Positions 36,579 to 44,961 are shown, numbered from the stretch's first letter. The stretch: 64,000 nucleotides of DNA from Methanosarcina sp. UBA5 (GCF_002505485.1 NZ_DAVG01000076.1:7976-71975); one strand, 5' to 3'. The notes: generated from the sequence alone by a model not told the origin. Translations and numbers: made by a program.

Positions 36579-37688
36579 TTAATGAGATGATTGTGGCGCT
36601 ATATTTCCACAAAGTGTAAAAAATGGAGATAATACCAACCCATGTCTTCCTAAGTTTTTAATTAACAAGTTTAAAGATCGAGCTGCTAGACACTTTAATA
36701 AGGTATTTGAGTCGCCATAATATCCACGCCAGATATCAGCTTGGAAGTTCTCACTCTGCAAAACATTTCTTAACTGGTATATGTCCATCAAATGTTCTGC
36801 CCAGTTACCGGTGTAAGGGTCACAGGTATTTGAGGAATATTGGGGATACTTTTGCTTTAAAGTAATGGTTCCACTGATTGAAAATTCATTTACTGCTTTT
36901 TTAATATCATATTCAATCAGCCCCCTAGTAGCAGCGACTAAGTAAGCAACTTGATCTTCGGAAAGGTCTGGATTTAAATTTTTTACCAATTTTTTTCTAA
37001 TTTTAGAATATGCTTCTAGGGGATCTCTTTTTTTACTACCAAATACCTGTTCTCGATCTATGAGTTCGCACCTATGATGGTTTTTTACGAGTTTCCTCTT
37101 GATAAAAGGATTATAAGGATTTGCACCAGAGGAAAAAAACACTCTTAAATTATTATTTGAAATCAAAGGCATTTTCTTCAAAAATTCTTCTATATCATAG
37201 ATATGTTCTATAACATCATAGTTGGCTATTGCGTTGCAGTTAATTGATTTCTTCTTTAAAAAGTCGATTATTTCATCAATATCCCCTGGAATGTAATAGT
37301 CAGCTTGATCTCCAATAGCTTTTCCTATTAATTCTGCATCTCTAGCAGATACATCATAAATATCATTATAAATGACCGTTCCAATATTGCATTCTTTTGC
37401 GAGGAGGGATAACATACCGGAACCTCCCCCGTAATCTAAAAAAACAAGCTTTTTTAAGGGTATTTCTATTTTTGTGATTGACCATACCAGTATATACGCA
37501 TACTTCTGTAAATTAGAGTGCAAGTTTTCTAATAAGGAACCAAAGTATCTTTTGTTATAATCTGAGATATCTAAAGCCTCTAGATCGATTCCTTTAAGCT
37601 TATAGTGCAAACGACTTGCAGCTTCATTGACCATTTTTATTGTTGATTTGTCATCAGGCAAATTGCAAAATTTAAACATGTACTCCAT
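36579..37688 (-). CDS. SAM-dependent methyltransferase-like protein (369 aa)
   Basis: The central methyltransferase fold shows motif I as VFLDYGGGSGMLSLLAKEC, an acidic partner strand TVIYNDIYDVSARDAELIG, and ANYDVIEHIYDIEEFLKKM at the position of motif II/post-II. The N-terminal 85 residues are helical, and a long C-terminal helical part includes RDPLEAYSKIRKKLVKN and SEDQVAYLVAATRG. Such enlarged methyltransferases often occur in polysaccharide or natural-product clusters, but no such cluster is visible here. The start at ATG 37688 has GGGG 14 nt upstream. Substrate unknown. Confidence 0.75.
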   Translation of the reverse strand: MEYMFKFCNLPDDKSTIKMVNEAASRLHYKLKGIDLEALDISDYNKRYFGSLLENLHSNLQKYAYILVWSITKIEIPLKKLVFLDYGGGSGMLSLLAKECNIGTVIYNDIYDVSARDAELIGKAIGDQADYYIPGDIDEIIDFLKKKSINCNAIANYDVIEHIYDIEEFLKKMPLISNNNLRVFFSSGANPYNPFIKRKLVKNHHRCELIDREQVFGSKKRDPLEAYSKIRKKLVKNLNPDLSEDQVAYLVAATRGLIEYDIKKAVNEFSISGTITLKQKYPQYSSNTCDPYTGNWAEHLMDIYQLRNVLQSENFQADIWRGYYGDSNTLLKCLAARSLNLLIKNLGRHGLVLSPFFTLCGNIAPQSSH

Positions 37689-38111
37689 AAATTATGACTT
37701 CCCCTCTATTCCAGACAAAGTTATGCTTAAATCTCCTCGACCTAATTTATATATAAATCTCTGTAACATGATTTCATCTGGCATATTACATTTTTGATTT
37801 AGTATTAAAAAAATTGTCTAGAACTTTAATTTCTTATCTAAAATTTCTGTTCCAATTTACGTATTCCAAGATTTAAATTATTTTCCCTTTTATTCCGTCA
37901 AGAATAACTAAATTCAGATATATTTCTGGCATTTTTCTACTCAATCTCCCAGAATATATATGTAAAAATCTTAGAACTCGAAAACCTGTATCTTTATTGT
38001 TTGAAAAGAAACCCTTTGAATGATCTTTTTTATCAAAGTGATCTTTTTCACTGGAAAGACTTTTTCTGATTGAAGTGAACTTTTCTTCTATAACCAAATC
38101 AATTAAAATAT
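37689..38111. other. Gene-free stretch
   Basis: AT-rich. The 74-codon minus frame (37873-38097) contains a degenerate relative of the 205-bp repeat (words TGATCTTTTT, GTGAACTTTTCTTC around 38020-38090) and is not a gene. Confidence 0.4.
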
Positions 38112-38241
38112 GAGTTCATCCAAAAACTCAGAATTATGTCCTTAAATCTCTAATTTTGAATAGTCAATGACCTTACGATTATGGAAGTGATTCTGAAAAT
38201 CTTGATAATGTGTAACTAAGATTAGTTTTTGGATGAACTTG
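38112..38241. mobile_element. MITE-like element, family A, diverged copy
   Basis: A 130-bp element with ends GAGTTCATCCAAAAACTC and AGTTTTTGGATGAACTT. It lies upstream of the PII gene promoter. The ends differ from the other family-A copies by a few bases. Confidence 0.6.
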
Positions 38242-38360
38242 TGCTCAAATACTTTTAAATTGTTAACATTATTATTAATTTTTATAGAAATCATTTAATT
38301 TTTAATATGAAGACTATAAATAGAATAAAACAGGAAATCGGATGCTGAGTGATGATAACA

Positions 38361-38711
38361 ATGAAATATATAATCGCAATGATAAGACCAGAAAAGCTTG
38401 ACAGTGTTAAAAAAGAGCTTCAGAAAATTGGAGCACACGGACTGACAGTGTCATCTGTTTCTGGATATGGTGCCCAAGGAGGACATCTAAATGTTGATAG
38501 AACTAAAACTGAAAAATACGAAGCAAACCTGCTTGATAAAGTCAAGATTGAAATTGCGGTGAAAGATGATTTTCTGCAAACGACAATTGAAGCAATAGAA
38601 AGAGGATCAAAAGATATAGACGGTTATATCGGAAGTGGCAAGATATTCGTGCTACCACTAGAGAACGTTATAAGAATCCGCACAAAAGAAGTCGGAAACG
38701 ACGCTCTTTGA
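38361..38711 (+). CDS. PII-family nitrogen regulator (GlnB/GlnK-like)
   Basis: A trimeric PII signal protein of 116 residues. Family marks are KYIIAMIRPEKLDSVKKEL, the T-loop region SGYGAQGGHLNVDRTKTEKY (about two residues longer than in E. coli GlnB), KVKIEIAVKD, and the C-terminal GSGKIFVLPLENVIRIRT. A Tyr aligns with the uridylylated Tyr51 by its distance to KVKI, while the usual GDGKIFV is GSGKIFV. PII proteins sense ATP/ADP and 2-oxoglutarate. No amtB or nitrogenase gene is next to it, unlike most glnK genes, so its partner is unknown. ATG 38361 is preferred; 38349 and 38352 are alternatives. Confidence 0.88.
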   Translation: MKYIIAMIRPEKLDSVKKELQKIGAHGLTVSSVSGYGAQGGHLNVDRTKTEKYEANLLDKVKIEIAVKDDFLQTTIEAIERGSKDIDGYIGSGKIFVLPLENVIRIRTKEVGNDAL

Positions 38712-38811
38712 TAAATAGATCGGGGTATTATAATACGATACTATGTGGACATTATTACACTCACGGATTAATTAGATCTTTAAAATAACACTTAAAAAAT
38801 GACTATCTACG

Positions 38812-38939
38812 GAGCTTATACCAAAACCAATCTTATCCTCAAAATCAATAAGAGTTTCAGAATTATTTTTTGTGATTAGAAACTCATTGATTCCGAATTC
38901 GAGATTTGTAGAAGAAGTTTTGAATTATGGGATAAGCTC
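38812..38939. mobile_element. MITE-like element, family A, copy 3
   Basis: A 128-bp element with ends GAGCTTATACCAAAACCAA and TATGGGATAAGCTC. It directly abuts the first copy of the 205-bp intergenic repeat, as if one inserted beside the other. Non-coding. Confidence 0.7.
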
Positions 38940-38940
38940 A

Positions 38941-39085
38941 TATTTTTTCCTGCCGGCGGTCTGCTAAAATCTTCCCCGAATACGTTTGTTGAAAAAAATT
39001 GAAAATCCGTGATTTGCAGATTTAGAAGGAGCCCTTTGCGGGGTCTTTTTTGCTCGACGTGATCTTTCCTGTTGGGAGGACTGTT
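38941..39085 (+). repeat. 205-bp intergenic repeat, copy 1
   Basis: First of the family. It carries TTTTTTCCTGCCGGCGGTCTG, CTTCCCCGAATACGTTTGTT, GATTTGCAGATTTAGAAGGA and the hairpin GAGCCCTTTGCGGGGTCTTTTTT. The start lacks the AT-rich TATA-like part, which the MITE has replaced. Confidence 0.8.
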
Positions 39086-39179
39086 TTATGATTATTCACA
39101 TTTTGCCCAATAACTGATTAAGAAGCGTTTTATATAATCATACTATTAAATATATGCATAAAATCACAGGCGAAAACAC

Positions 39180-39674
39180 ATGACTCAAGATGATTATATG
39201 CTAATTCTGGGATCGAACGTATACGCAGACCAGGCATATACAGTGTCATATCAGACAGATAAAAACACTGGAGACAAGACGCACTTATTTACTCTGGAAA
39301 ACTGCGATGGCAATCTGATTCTGACAACGGAGATCCGGGATAAAAATTCCGAACTTATAGCAAAAATAGACAGAAATGAGTTTACTCAAATCAACGAAAA
39401 ATTTGAAGTACAGGGAGAAATTGAGAAAGGAAATGGTCTCATATTAACAGAAAAAGAAAACGGTGATGTTGTTTTCAATGTCAAAATCACAGAAGACGGC
39501 TACATAGCAGTAAGCGGAATTTATTATATCGGTGGCAAGAAAATTCATATAACTGATCGTAAAGTGGAAATAAACGATACACCCAGGCAAACTGTAAACG
39601 GTGTAAACGTGCATGATACTTTTTTTGTTGGAAATTATGATATTACATTGACCGATGATGGTTTGAAGTTTTAA
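39180..39674 (+). CDS. Hypothetical beta-strand protein (164 aa)
   Basis: A soluble, beta-rich protein. The middle reads LTTEIRDKNSELIAKIDRN then EFTQINEKFEVQGEI, and later VVFNVKITEDGYIAVSGIYY. This pattern (I-R-D-x-x-x-x-L-I-A-K-I-x-x-N-E followed by a GIYY/GIFY strand) is seen in a widespread family of uncharacterised bacterial proteins, which I recall but cannot name. The start is ATG 39180, nine bases after AGG. No operon partner. Possibly acquired from bacteria. Confidence 0.65.
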   Translation: MTQDDYMLILGSNVYADQAYTVSYQTDKNTGDKTHLFTLENCDGNLILTTEIRDKNSELIAKIDRNEFTQINEKFEVQGEIEKGNGLILTEKENGDVVFNVKITEDGYIAVSGIYYIGGKKIHITDRKVEINDTPRQTVNGVNVHDTFFVGNYDITLTDDGLKF

Positions 39675-39684
39675 GGTTAGTATA

Positions 39685-39748
39685 TAGTGTTTGTAATTTA
39701 AAGTTGATAAAGTGAATAGTGTTTGTAATTTAAAGTTGATAAAGTGAA
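39685..39748. repeat. 32-bp direct repeat, two units
   Basis: TAGTGTTTGTAATTTAAAGT followed by TGATAAAGTGAA occurs twice without spacer (39685-39716 and 39717-39748). It immediately follows the hypothetical gene. Confidence 0.85.
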
Positions 39749-39771
39749 CAGTTAAAATTTTACATGAAATT

Positions 39772-39970
39772 TAATTCAATTAAAGTATATTTTTTTCTGC
39801 TAGCGATTTATTGAAATCTTCCCCGAGTACATTTGTTAGGAAAAGAGAAATTGAAAACTCCAGATTTTTGTAGGTTTATAAGAAGCCTTTTGCAGGGTCT
39901 CTTTGCTCGAAGTGATCTTTTCCTTTAGGGAGGAATTTTTCTGATTGAAAGTGAACTTCTCTTCACGTTC
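39772..39970 (+). repeat. 205-bp intergenic repeat, copy 2
   Basis: A full unit: AATTAAAGTATATTTTTTTC, CTTCCCCGAGTACATTTGTT, GATTTTTGTAGGTTTATAAG, hairpin AGCCTTTTGCAGGGTCTCTTT, then TGATCTTTTCCTTTAGGGAG and the closing inverted pair TTGAAAGTGAAC/TTCACGTTCAA. Confidence 0.8.
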
Positions 39971-40100
39971 AATTCAGTTTTAATATATTTCTCCCGCCTG
40001 CTGGCTGCTGAGATCTTCCCAGAATACATTTGGTAAGAAAAGAGAAATTGAAAAACCTCGATTTTTGTAGGTTTAAAGAGCACTTTGAAGGACATCTCAA
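39971..40100 (+). repeat. 205-bp intergenic repeat, copy 3 (partial)
   Basis: Follows copy 2 head-to-tail: CAGTTTTAATATATTTCTCC, CTTCCCAGAATACATTTGGT, ATTTTTGTAGGTTTAAAGAG. The hairpin part is diverged and the 3' third is missing. Confidence 0.75.
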
Positions 40101-40142
40101 TTTCGCACATTACGAGACCTTAAAAACACTTTCATGCTATAA

Positions 40143-40727
40143 TTAATTCCTGACAGCAGATAAAAGGTGGGCTTTTCTGCTACCTGGACCAAAACGTGAA
40201 TCGAAAGTTGCATCCATTATATAGACAATGCTAAAAAGAGGAATGAAAGTATTCTCGATTTCAGCTTTTGAGACCCTTCTGGGCCCGTATCCGTCTGGCT
40301 CCTTATCGGAGAAACACAGCATAAAATATTTGCCGCCTTTCTTGAGCACCCTATGCACCTGCTGCGCAAAACCCGGCCTCTCCTCGTCTGTCATCGTATG
40401 AAACAGGCCAGAATCAATGACTACGTCAAATTCGGCCTCCCTGAAAAGAGAGTCCATCTGCAGTGCGTCCCCTACAACAAAATTTACCTTAACATGCCTT
40501 TCCACGGCCTTTTTCTTTGCGTCGGAAATGGCACTTTTTACAATATCTATACCCGTAACATTGCAACCATTAATTGCCAGCATTATCGCATTCTCGCCCC
40601 GACCGCATCCTATATCGAGAGCCCGACCAGGCTTTATCTCTCCACTTTTTAGAAGGTCCTCAAACGCGGACTGTGGATGATCTACGTCCCACGGCGGTGT
40701 GCCCTTGTATGCTTCATCCCAGAACAA
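40143..40727 (-). CDS. SAM-dependent methyltransferase (TehB/thiopurine-type)
   Basis: A small methyltransferase of 194 residues. The N-terminal lid FWDEAYKGTPPWDVDHPQ is typical of TehB- and thiopurine-methyltransferase-like enzymes. Motif I is RALDIGCGRGENAIMLAING, the strand-2 acid is VTGIDIV, motif II is EFDVVIDSGLFHTM and post-II is GKYFMLCFSDKEP. It ends with RKAHLLSAVRN. Members methylate small electrophiles or heteroatoms, which suits detoxification; the substrate is not known. The start is TTG 40727, 7 nt after GGGG. Confidence 0.85.
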   Translation of the reverse strand: MFWDEAYKGTPPWDVDHPQSAFEDLLKSGEIKPGRALDIGCGRGENAIMLAINGCNVTGIDIVKSAISDAKKKAVERHVKVNFVVGDALQMDSLFREAEFDVVIDSGLFHTMTDEERPGFAQQVHRVLKKGGKYFMLCFSDKEPDGYGPRRVSKAEIENTFIPLFSIVYIMDATFDSRFGPGSRKAHLLSAVRN

Positions 40728-40774
40728 ATTAATTCCCCACAGCTAAAGTGTTAAATTGCCATTCGATGCTAGAT

Positions 40775-40870
40775 CGATGACTTAGTTCCAAAGTCCAGTA
40801 ATGAGAATAAATGTGATAGCATTATATGAAATTGTAATTCTATGTTTATATACTAATGTTACTAAAAAAG
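40775..40870 (-). repeat. Dispersed ~120-bp intergenic repeat, copy 3 (short, inverted)
   Basis: Read on the minus strand it ends CTGGACTTTGGAACTAAGTC, like the ends of copies 1 and 2 (GATTTTGGAACTGA(A/G)TC), preceded by AT-rich sequence with a GTAACATTAG word. It lies just upstream of the TehB-like methyltransferase. Confidence 0.4.
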
Positions 40871-41030
40871 TGTGGTTAGCGATAAGTCTGAGCTTCAATT
40901 ACTTTTCTAGGTTCTTATTTCTAAAGTTTTTGGCGGTTTTGACAACAAGTATAAAAATCTTCATTTTTTGTGTTGAAAAAAGGGCTTCTGAATGCGGAAC
41001 AGATGTTTTTAATACCTTTCTCCATAACCA

Positions 41031-41229
41031 GTACAATTTAAGTATATTTTATCTGCCAACGATCTGCTAGAATTTAGCTTAAAACCAGTTGTTAAAAAAT
41101 AACTTGAAAATTGTAATTTTTGCAGATTTATAAGATATACTTTGCAGGGATTCTTTAGATTCCGCAATTTCTTTCTCTTTTTGGAAGGATTTTCGGATTT
41201 AGTGAAGTTTTTTAGGTGAATTATGGATT
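41031..41229 (+). repeat. 205-bp intergenic repeat, copy 4 (diverged)
   Basis: Recognisable by AATTTAAGTATATTTTATCT, GATCTGCTAGAAT, ATTTTTGCAGATTTATAAG, TTTGCAGGGATTCTTTAG and TTTTTGGAAGGATTTTCGG. The most diverged full-length copy. Confidence 0.65.
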
Positions 41230-41749
41230 AATAATAGCTATCAGAAATCTCTGTTTTCAGTATGATTCACAATCCTCGAACTTTTATCATTGAGGATTGG
41301 GGAATTCTAAACCACCAAGAATAAGGAATTCTCAATAGCCGTTACAATTGCAAAGAGCAAAATATTGGGGACTTCTTAAAATGAGCATACAAGCAATAAT
41401 AAGTGCAATTGTGATCAATGTGAAAGATTAGGTGCAGTGAGTGGCTGGGGTTATCGATAAACTTCTAAAAATCAGTATGAAGAATGAAAAGTTGAAAGAA
41501 AAGGATTGAAAGGAATGAGTCATTTTAGTGAAAAATCCTCTAAAAATGATAGTATATTAATGAAGTTCAAAATTTAGCGCTGAAAATTTTACGATGTCTA
41601 ACCATTAGCTACTTTTTAAACTCTATCCTATCTGATCAATCTTTTAAACTCTATCCTATCTGATCAATCCTTTATCCTATAATGCGAAAATACCCCTTCC
41701 TCAAAACTCTGAGCATTGCGAAGAGTTTAGGGAGGGGTAGTTGACTCGC
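41230..41749. other. Gene-free stretch before the alcohol dehydrogenase stop
   Basis: Contains GATTGGGGAATTCTAAACC (41294-41312) related to 36051-36067. A direct repeat TTTTAAACTCTATCCTATCTGATCAAT occurs twice (about 41611-41643 and 41641-41668). AACTCTGAGCATTGCGAAGAG with flanking CCCCTTCCT/AGGGAGGGG may form the terminator of the dehydrogenase gene (41690-41738). Very short frames at 41380-41510 were not accepted as genes. Confidence 0.45.
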
Positions 41750-42811
41750 TTATTCATCCAGAAGAACAACAGGTTTGATCAGATCTCTTGGTTTTTCTTT
41801 CATGAGCATGAGAGCCTCTTCTATTTTGTCGAATCCTTCAAATACATGGGTGGCCATTTTTTCTGGTTTTATTCTTCCGTAGGTACATAGGTCTGCCATT
41901 CTTTCCATTCTCAGACGACCCCCGGTTGTCAGGCCACCACGTATATCTTTTTGAGACATACCCGACCCCCATTCAATACGTGGAATGGGAAGTATGTTTC
42001 CGGTTCCGTAGTAGTTGACGTTTGACACCGTTCCTCCAGGTTTTACAATTTTTACTGCATCTGAAATTGTGTTTTCATTTCCTCCTGCTATGATTACAGA
42101 GTCCACGCCTTTTCCATTCGTTTTTTCAAGAATCTGTTCAACAAGTCCACCGCTTCTGTAGTCAATAATTTCAGATGCTCCGTATTCCAGAGCAAGATCA
42201 ACAGAGACTTTCCGACTTCCTACTGCAATGAGCCTACCTGCACCAAGAATAGATGCACCTGCCACTGCCATCAGACCAACAGGACCAATTCCTATGACTG
42301 CAACTGTAGAGCCCGTTTTAATATTTGCCATTTCTGCACCCTGTATTCCAGTAGTTGCCATATCTGATAGCATGACAGCTTGTTCGAGGGGCATTCCTTT
42401 TGGAAGTAGAGCTAAATTCATGTCTGCATCATTTACATGGAAAAATTCTGCAAAGATTCCACTTTTGAAGTTTGAAAACTTCCATCCAGAAAGCATTCCA
42501 TTTGAGTGCATAGGTACTCCATCCTGTGCCTCCATGGATCGCCAGTCAGGTGTAATTGCAGGAACAATTACTTTATCACCTGGTTTGAAGTCTTTAACCT
42601 CTGATCCGATTTCTTCTATAACACCTACAGCTTCATGTCCTAAAATCAAGTTTTTGCGGTCTCCAAGCGCACCTTCCCAGACAGTGTGAACATCTGATGT
42701 ACACGGTGCGACCGCAATAGGCCTCACGATTGCATCATATGGTCCTGCTGAAGGTCTTTCAGCATCAATCCAGCCTACTTTTCCAATTTCAAGCATTGCA
42801 AATCCTTTCAT
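41750..42811 (-). CDS. NADP-dependent secondary alcohol dehydrogenase
   Basis: A zinc medium-chain dehydrogenase (353 residues) that oxidises secondary alcohols or reduces ketones. It aligns almost without gaps, from memory, to the Thermoanaerobacter enzyme: the catalytic zinc ligands Cys37 (VAPCTSD), His59 (GHEAVG) and Asp150 (VMLSDMATTG) fall at the same numbers. The Rossmann motif is VIGIGPVGLMAVAG. Gly198-Ser199-Arg200 and Tyr218, which bind the NADP phosphate in that enzyme, are also present. The structural-zinc lobe of horse-type enzymes is absent, as expected. The start is ATG 42811 after GGTGTAATAAT. In a methanogen it could let 2-propanol or similar alcohols donate electrons. Confidence 0.92.
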   Translation of the reverse strand: MKGFAMLEIGKVGWIDAERPSAGPYDAIVRPIAVAPCTSDVHTVWEGALGDRKNLILGHEAVGVIEEIGSEVKDFKPGDKVIVPAITPDWRSMEAQDGVPMHSNGMLSGWKFSNFKSGIFAEFFHVNDADMNLALLPKGMPLEQAVMLSDMATTGIQGAEMANIKTGSTVAVIGIGPVGLMAVAGASILGAGRLIAVGSRKVSVDLALEYGASEIIDYRSGGLVEQILEKTNGKGVDSVIIAGGNENTISDAVKIVKPGGTVSNVNYYGTGNILPIPRIEWGSGMSQKDIRGGLTTGGRLRMERMADLCTYGRIKPEKMATHVFEGFDKIEEALMLMKEKPRDLIKPVVLLDE

Positions 42812-42937
42812 ATTATTACACCAACCTTTTCAAAAAAATTATTTTTCAATGCTTTTTATAATAACCCGCATATTAATCTGCTGTAGTGGTATTTATAATT
42901 ACTAAGGATGGAAACTCGAATTTGATTTTCATTCAGC

Positions 42938-43052
42938 TCAATTCAATTAAAATATATTTTTCTCACCATCCACCCGCCCGAATCTAAAGAGAAATTAAAA
43001 ACCCGCGATTTTTGCAGATTAAAAAAGAGCATTTTGTAGGGCCGATCAATTT
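42938..43052 (+). repeat. 205-bp intergenic repeat, copy 5 (internal deletion)
   Basis: AATTCAATTAAAATATATTTTTC, then a shortened middle (CACCCGCCCGAATCTAAAG), AACCCGCGATTTTTGCAGATT and a decayed hairpin GAGCATTTTGTAGGGCC. It lies between the dehydrogenase promoter and the zinc-ribbon cassette. Confidence 0.7.
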
Positions 43053-43170
43053 CGCCTTACCTGTGATCAGCCGGAATCAGAGTCTCAGGCATCTATGCAC
43101 ACTTTACAAGCCTGGGCTGTAAAGTTTTCTCTCATTTGAAAGAGAGTGTATCTACTTTTCTATAGGTGCA

Positions 43171-43320
43171 TTTATATAACTTGACTAGCTAGTGTATGCA
43201 TTGAAAATAAAGAGACGTATAATCTGTTATTAAAAACCAATTTTTGTTTTTTAATGTAAGGGTCTATACAATCTTGTTTTTAAACTAACAACTATCTGCT
43301 AAAGCGGAGGTGAAACGAAA
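43171..43320 (+). promoter_or_regulatory. Promoter and conserved ~125-nt leader of zinc-ribbon gene 1
   Basis: TATA box TTTATATAAC at 43171-43180, predicted transcript start near 43200. The leader holds the blocks shared by all five copies: GAAAATAAAGAGACGTATAA, the hairpin TTAAAAACC-AATTTTT-GTTTTTTAA (43230-43253), CTATACAATCTTGTTTTTAA, and the SD GCGGAGGTGAAACGAAA. Conservation in non-coding sequence at this level suggests a structured regulatory RNA. Confidence 0.75.
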
Positions 43321-43503
43321 ATGGCTTTTAATGACAGAAATTTCAGGGGAAATTCCGGAGGTTTCCGCGGTAACAGCGGACCAAGGGAAATGACAAAAGT
43401 GACCTGTTCTGACTGCGGTGTTGAGACCGAAGTACCGTTCAAACCGACTGAAGGCAGGCCAGTATACTGCAGAGAATGTCTTCCTAACCACAGGAAATTC
43501 TAA
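43321..43503 (+). CDS. CxxC-x17-CxxC zinc-ribbon peptide 1
   Basis: A 60-residue protein. The N-terminus is Gly/Asn/Arg-rich with RG repeats (NFRGNSGGFRGNSGPRE), as in RNA-binding tails. The rest is a zinc ribbon CSDCGVETEVPFKP...VYCREC with 17 residues between the Cys pairs. Its protein sequence is identical to copy 3 (45111-45293). The SD is GGAGG at 43306-43310. The family is known as a short methanogen CxxC-x17-CxxC domain without assigned role. RNA or ribosome binding is inferred from the RG-rich tail and the aIF1A neighbours. Confidence 0.9.
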   Translation: MAFNDRNFRGNSGGFRGNSGPREMTKVTCSDCGVETEVPFKPTEGRPVYCRECLPNHRKF

Positions 43504-43765
43504 AGATAATCTGCATCAGGTGTTAGTAATTTATAATTAAATTTAACATTAACGCCTGATTCATCTTCTCTTTCCGTTTTTTGGTTCATTCTCTTTGTTT
43601 CTTTACTTATTTCCACTAGCGAAACAGGAGAGAAATAAGAACAAAACAGCACCGGGAATATTAACTGGTGCGAATTATTCAATTTTCAACTTATAAGTTT
43701 TTGACTCAACTTATCAATTTTCAACTTATAAAGAACCAATCAAAGGTCATCAAGGAGGAATTAAC

Positions 43766-44119
43766 CTGGCTAATTACCGAAGTACTATTAGAAAAAGGAG
43801 ATCCGGATCCACAAAACCAGCAAACTCAGGAGATACCCCTGAAGTATCTAGAGTAAGAATCCCTCGCAAGGACAGGAATGAAGTCCTGGCAACAGTATCA
43901 AGTTTACTTGGCTCGAAAAGGGTAACGCTTCAGTGTATGGATGGAGTTGTGCGCATGGGCCGGATTCCGGGCTCTAAAAAGAAGAGAATGTGGATTCATG
44001 AAGGCGATATTGTCATAGCCAATCCCTGGGAAGTACAGGACTCTAAAGCTGAAATAACTTGGAAATACACAAGGCCCCAGGTAGAATGGCTTGAACGGAA
44101 AGGCTACATTAAGTACTGA
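43766..44119 (+). CDS. Translation initiation factor aIF1A, copy 1 (CTG start)
   Basis: Archaeal homologue of eIF1A/IF1, an OB-fold protein that binds the 30S A site during start-codon selection. The 117-residue product begins ANYRSTIRKRRSGSTK (basic tail), then the OB fold: VRIPRKDRNEVLATVSSLLG, SKRVTLQCMDG, VRMGRIPGSKKKRMWIHEGD and IVIANPWEVQD, ending WKYTRPQVEWLERKGYIKY. There is no ATG, GTG or TTG before the fold. CTG at 43766 lies 7 nt after GGAGG and gives the usual archaeal N-terminus (M-A-N-Y). The first in-frame ATG (43937) would remove half of the OB fold. Confidence 0.92.
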   Translation: MANYRSTIRKRRSGSTKPANSGDTPEVSRVRIPRKDRNEVLATVSSLLGSKRVTLQCMDGVVRMGRIPGSKKKRMWIHEGDIVIANPWEVQDSKAEITWKYTRPQVEWLERKGYIKY

Positions 44120-44293
44120 TTTAAAATTATAAAGATACCTAGTACAAGATAAATTACTGAAATAAAGGTGTCTGAAAAGATGCCTGAAATCCATATTTTA
44201 CTTTTCTGCAGGATCGCACCTGCCATCTCCACTGCAAATCATGTTTATAAATTATTATATCAAAAGAAGTTTGCTTTTTTATTTATGCAGAAA

Positions 44294-44447
44294 TATTTAT
44301 ATATTTTAGGCGCAATGTACGTGTGTTGAAAATAAAGAAATGTATAACACCCTGTTGTTAAAAACCAATTTTTGATTTTAAACAAAGAGTTATATACAAT
44401 CTTATTTCTAAACAATTAATTAACAACTAAAACAAAGGTGAAACAAA
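44294..44447 (+). promoter_or_regulatory. Promoter and conserved leader of zinc-ribbon gene 2
   Basis: TATA box ATTTATATATTTT at 44294-44306; leader from about 44325 with TTGAAAATAAAGAAATGTATAA, hairpin TTAAAAACC-AATTTTTGA-TTTTAA, ATATACAATCTTATTTCTAA and SD AAAGGTGAAACAAA. It differs from leaders 1 and 3 in the SD-proximal part and groups with leaders 4 and 5. Confidence 0.7.
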
Positions 44448-44639
44448 ATGGCTTTTAACGACAGAAATATGTTCAGAGGAAATTCTAATTTTGGCGCTCC
44501 CAGAGAAATGTACAAGACAACCTGTTCTGATTGCGGTGTTGAAACCGAAGTACCTTTCAAACCTGATCCAGAAAGACCGGTTTACTGTAGAGAGTGTCTT
44601 CCTAACCACAGGAAGCCCAGAGAAAACCGCAGATACTAA
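44448..44639 (+). CDS. CxxC-x17-CxxC zinc-ribbon peptide 2
   Basis: A 63-residue protein with a short N-terminus (MFRGNSNFGAPREM), the ribbon CSDCGVETEVPFKPDPERP...CREC and a basic tail HRKPRENRRY. It is closest to copies 4 and 5 (all have the APREM and DP-RPVYCR words). The downstream sequence, about 110 bp starting CCCGAATTTCGCGTCGGGAG, is shared almost exactly with copy 4, marking the duplicated block. Confidence 0.9.
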   Translation: MAFNDRNMFRGNSNFGAPREMYKTTCSDCGVETEVPFKPDPERPVYCRECLPNHRKPRENRRY

Positions 44640-44750
44640 GCCCGAATTTCGCGTCGGGAGCACGAGGTCCGTTTCGCTTCGCTCAAGCGGACTTATGCTT
44701 ATACTTTTTTATATTTTATTATTAAAATCTGCTTTTTTCTTAATCCAGAG

Positions 44751-44838
44751 CTTTTGCAGATTTAAAAGGAGCCCTTAGCAGGGCCTTTTTTACTCAAAGT
44801 GACCTTTTCCTTTGGGAGGGATTTTTCTGATTACAGTG
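44751..44838 (+). repeat. 205-bp intergenic repeat, copy 6 (3' half)
   Basis: CTTTTGCAGATTTAAAAGGA, hairpin GAGCCCTTAGCAGGGCCTTTTT, CAAAGTGACCTTTTCCTTTGG and GGATTTTTCTGATTA. It follows zinc-ribbon gene 2 and could serve as its terminator. The 120-bp spacer before it has no gene. Confidence 0.75.
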
Positions 44839-44961
44839 AAAACCTGTTAACCGAATTCTGTTTTCAGGAGCTACCAGAAAATAGGCTATTATCTCCTTCG
44901 TAAACTATTTTTAAAAAGAGTTCTCTCATTTGAGATATTCTGTGCCAATTTGTATAGGCAC

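Noticed and set aside
37873..38097. 74-codon minus-strand frame as a gene
   Set aside because: It is largely a degenerate relative of the intergenic repeat (GTGAACTTTTCTTC words) and has no SD.
41380..41520. Two very short frames (15 and 22 codons) as a split gene
   Set aside because: Too short to judge and without recognisable protein features.
43937..44119. aIF1A starting at the internal ATG (60 aa)
   Set aside because: This would remove the basic tail and half of the OB fold, and no SD precedes it; the upstream frame is clearly coding.
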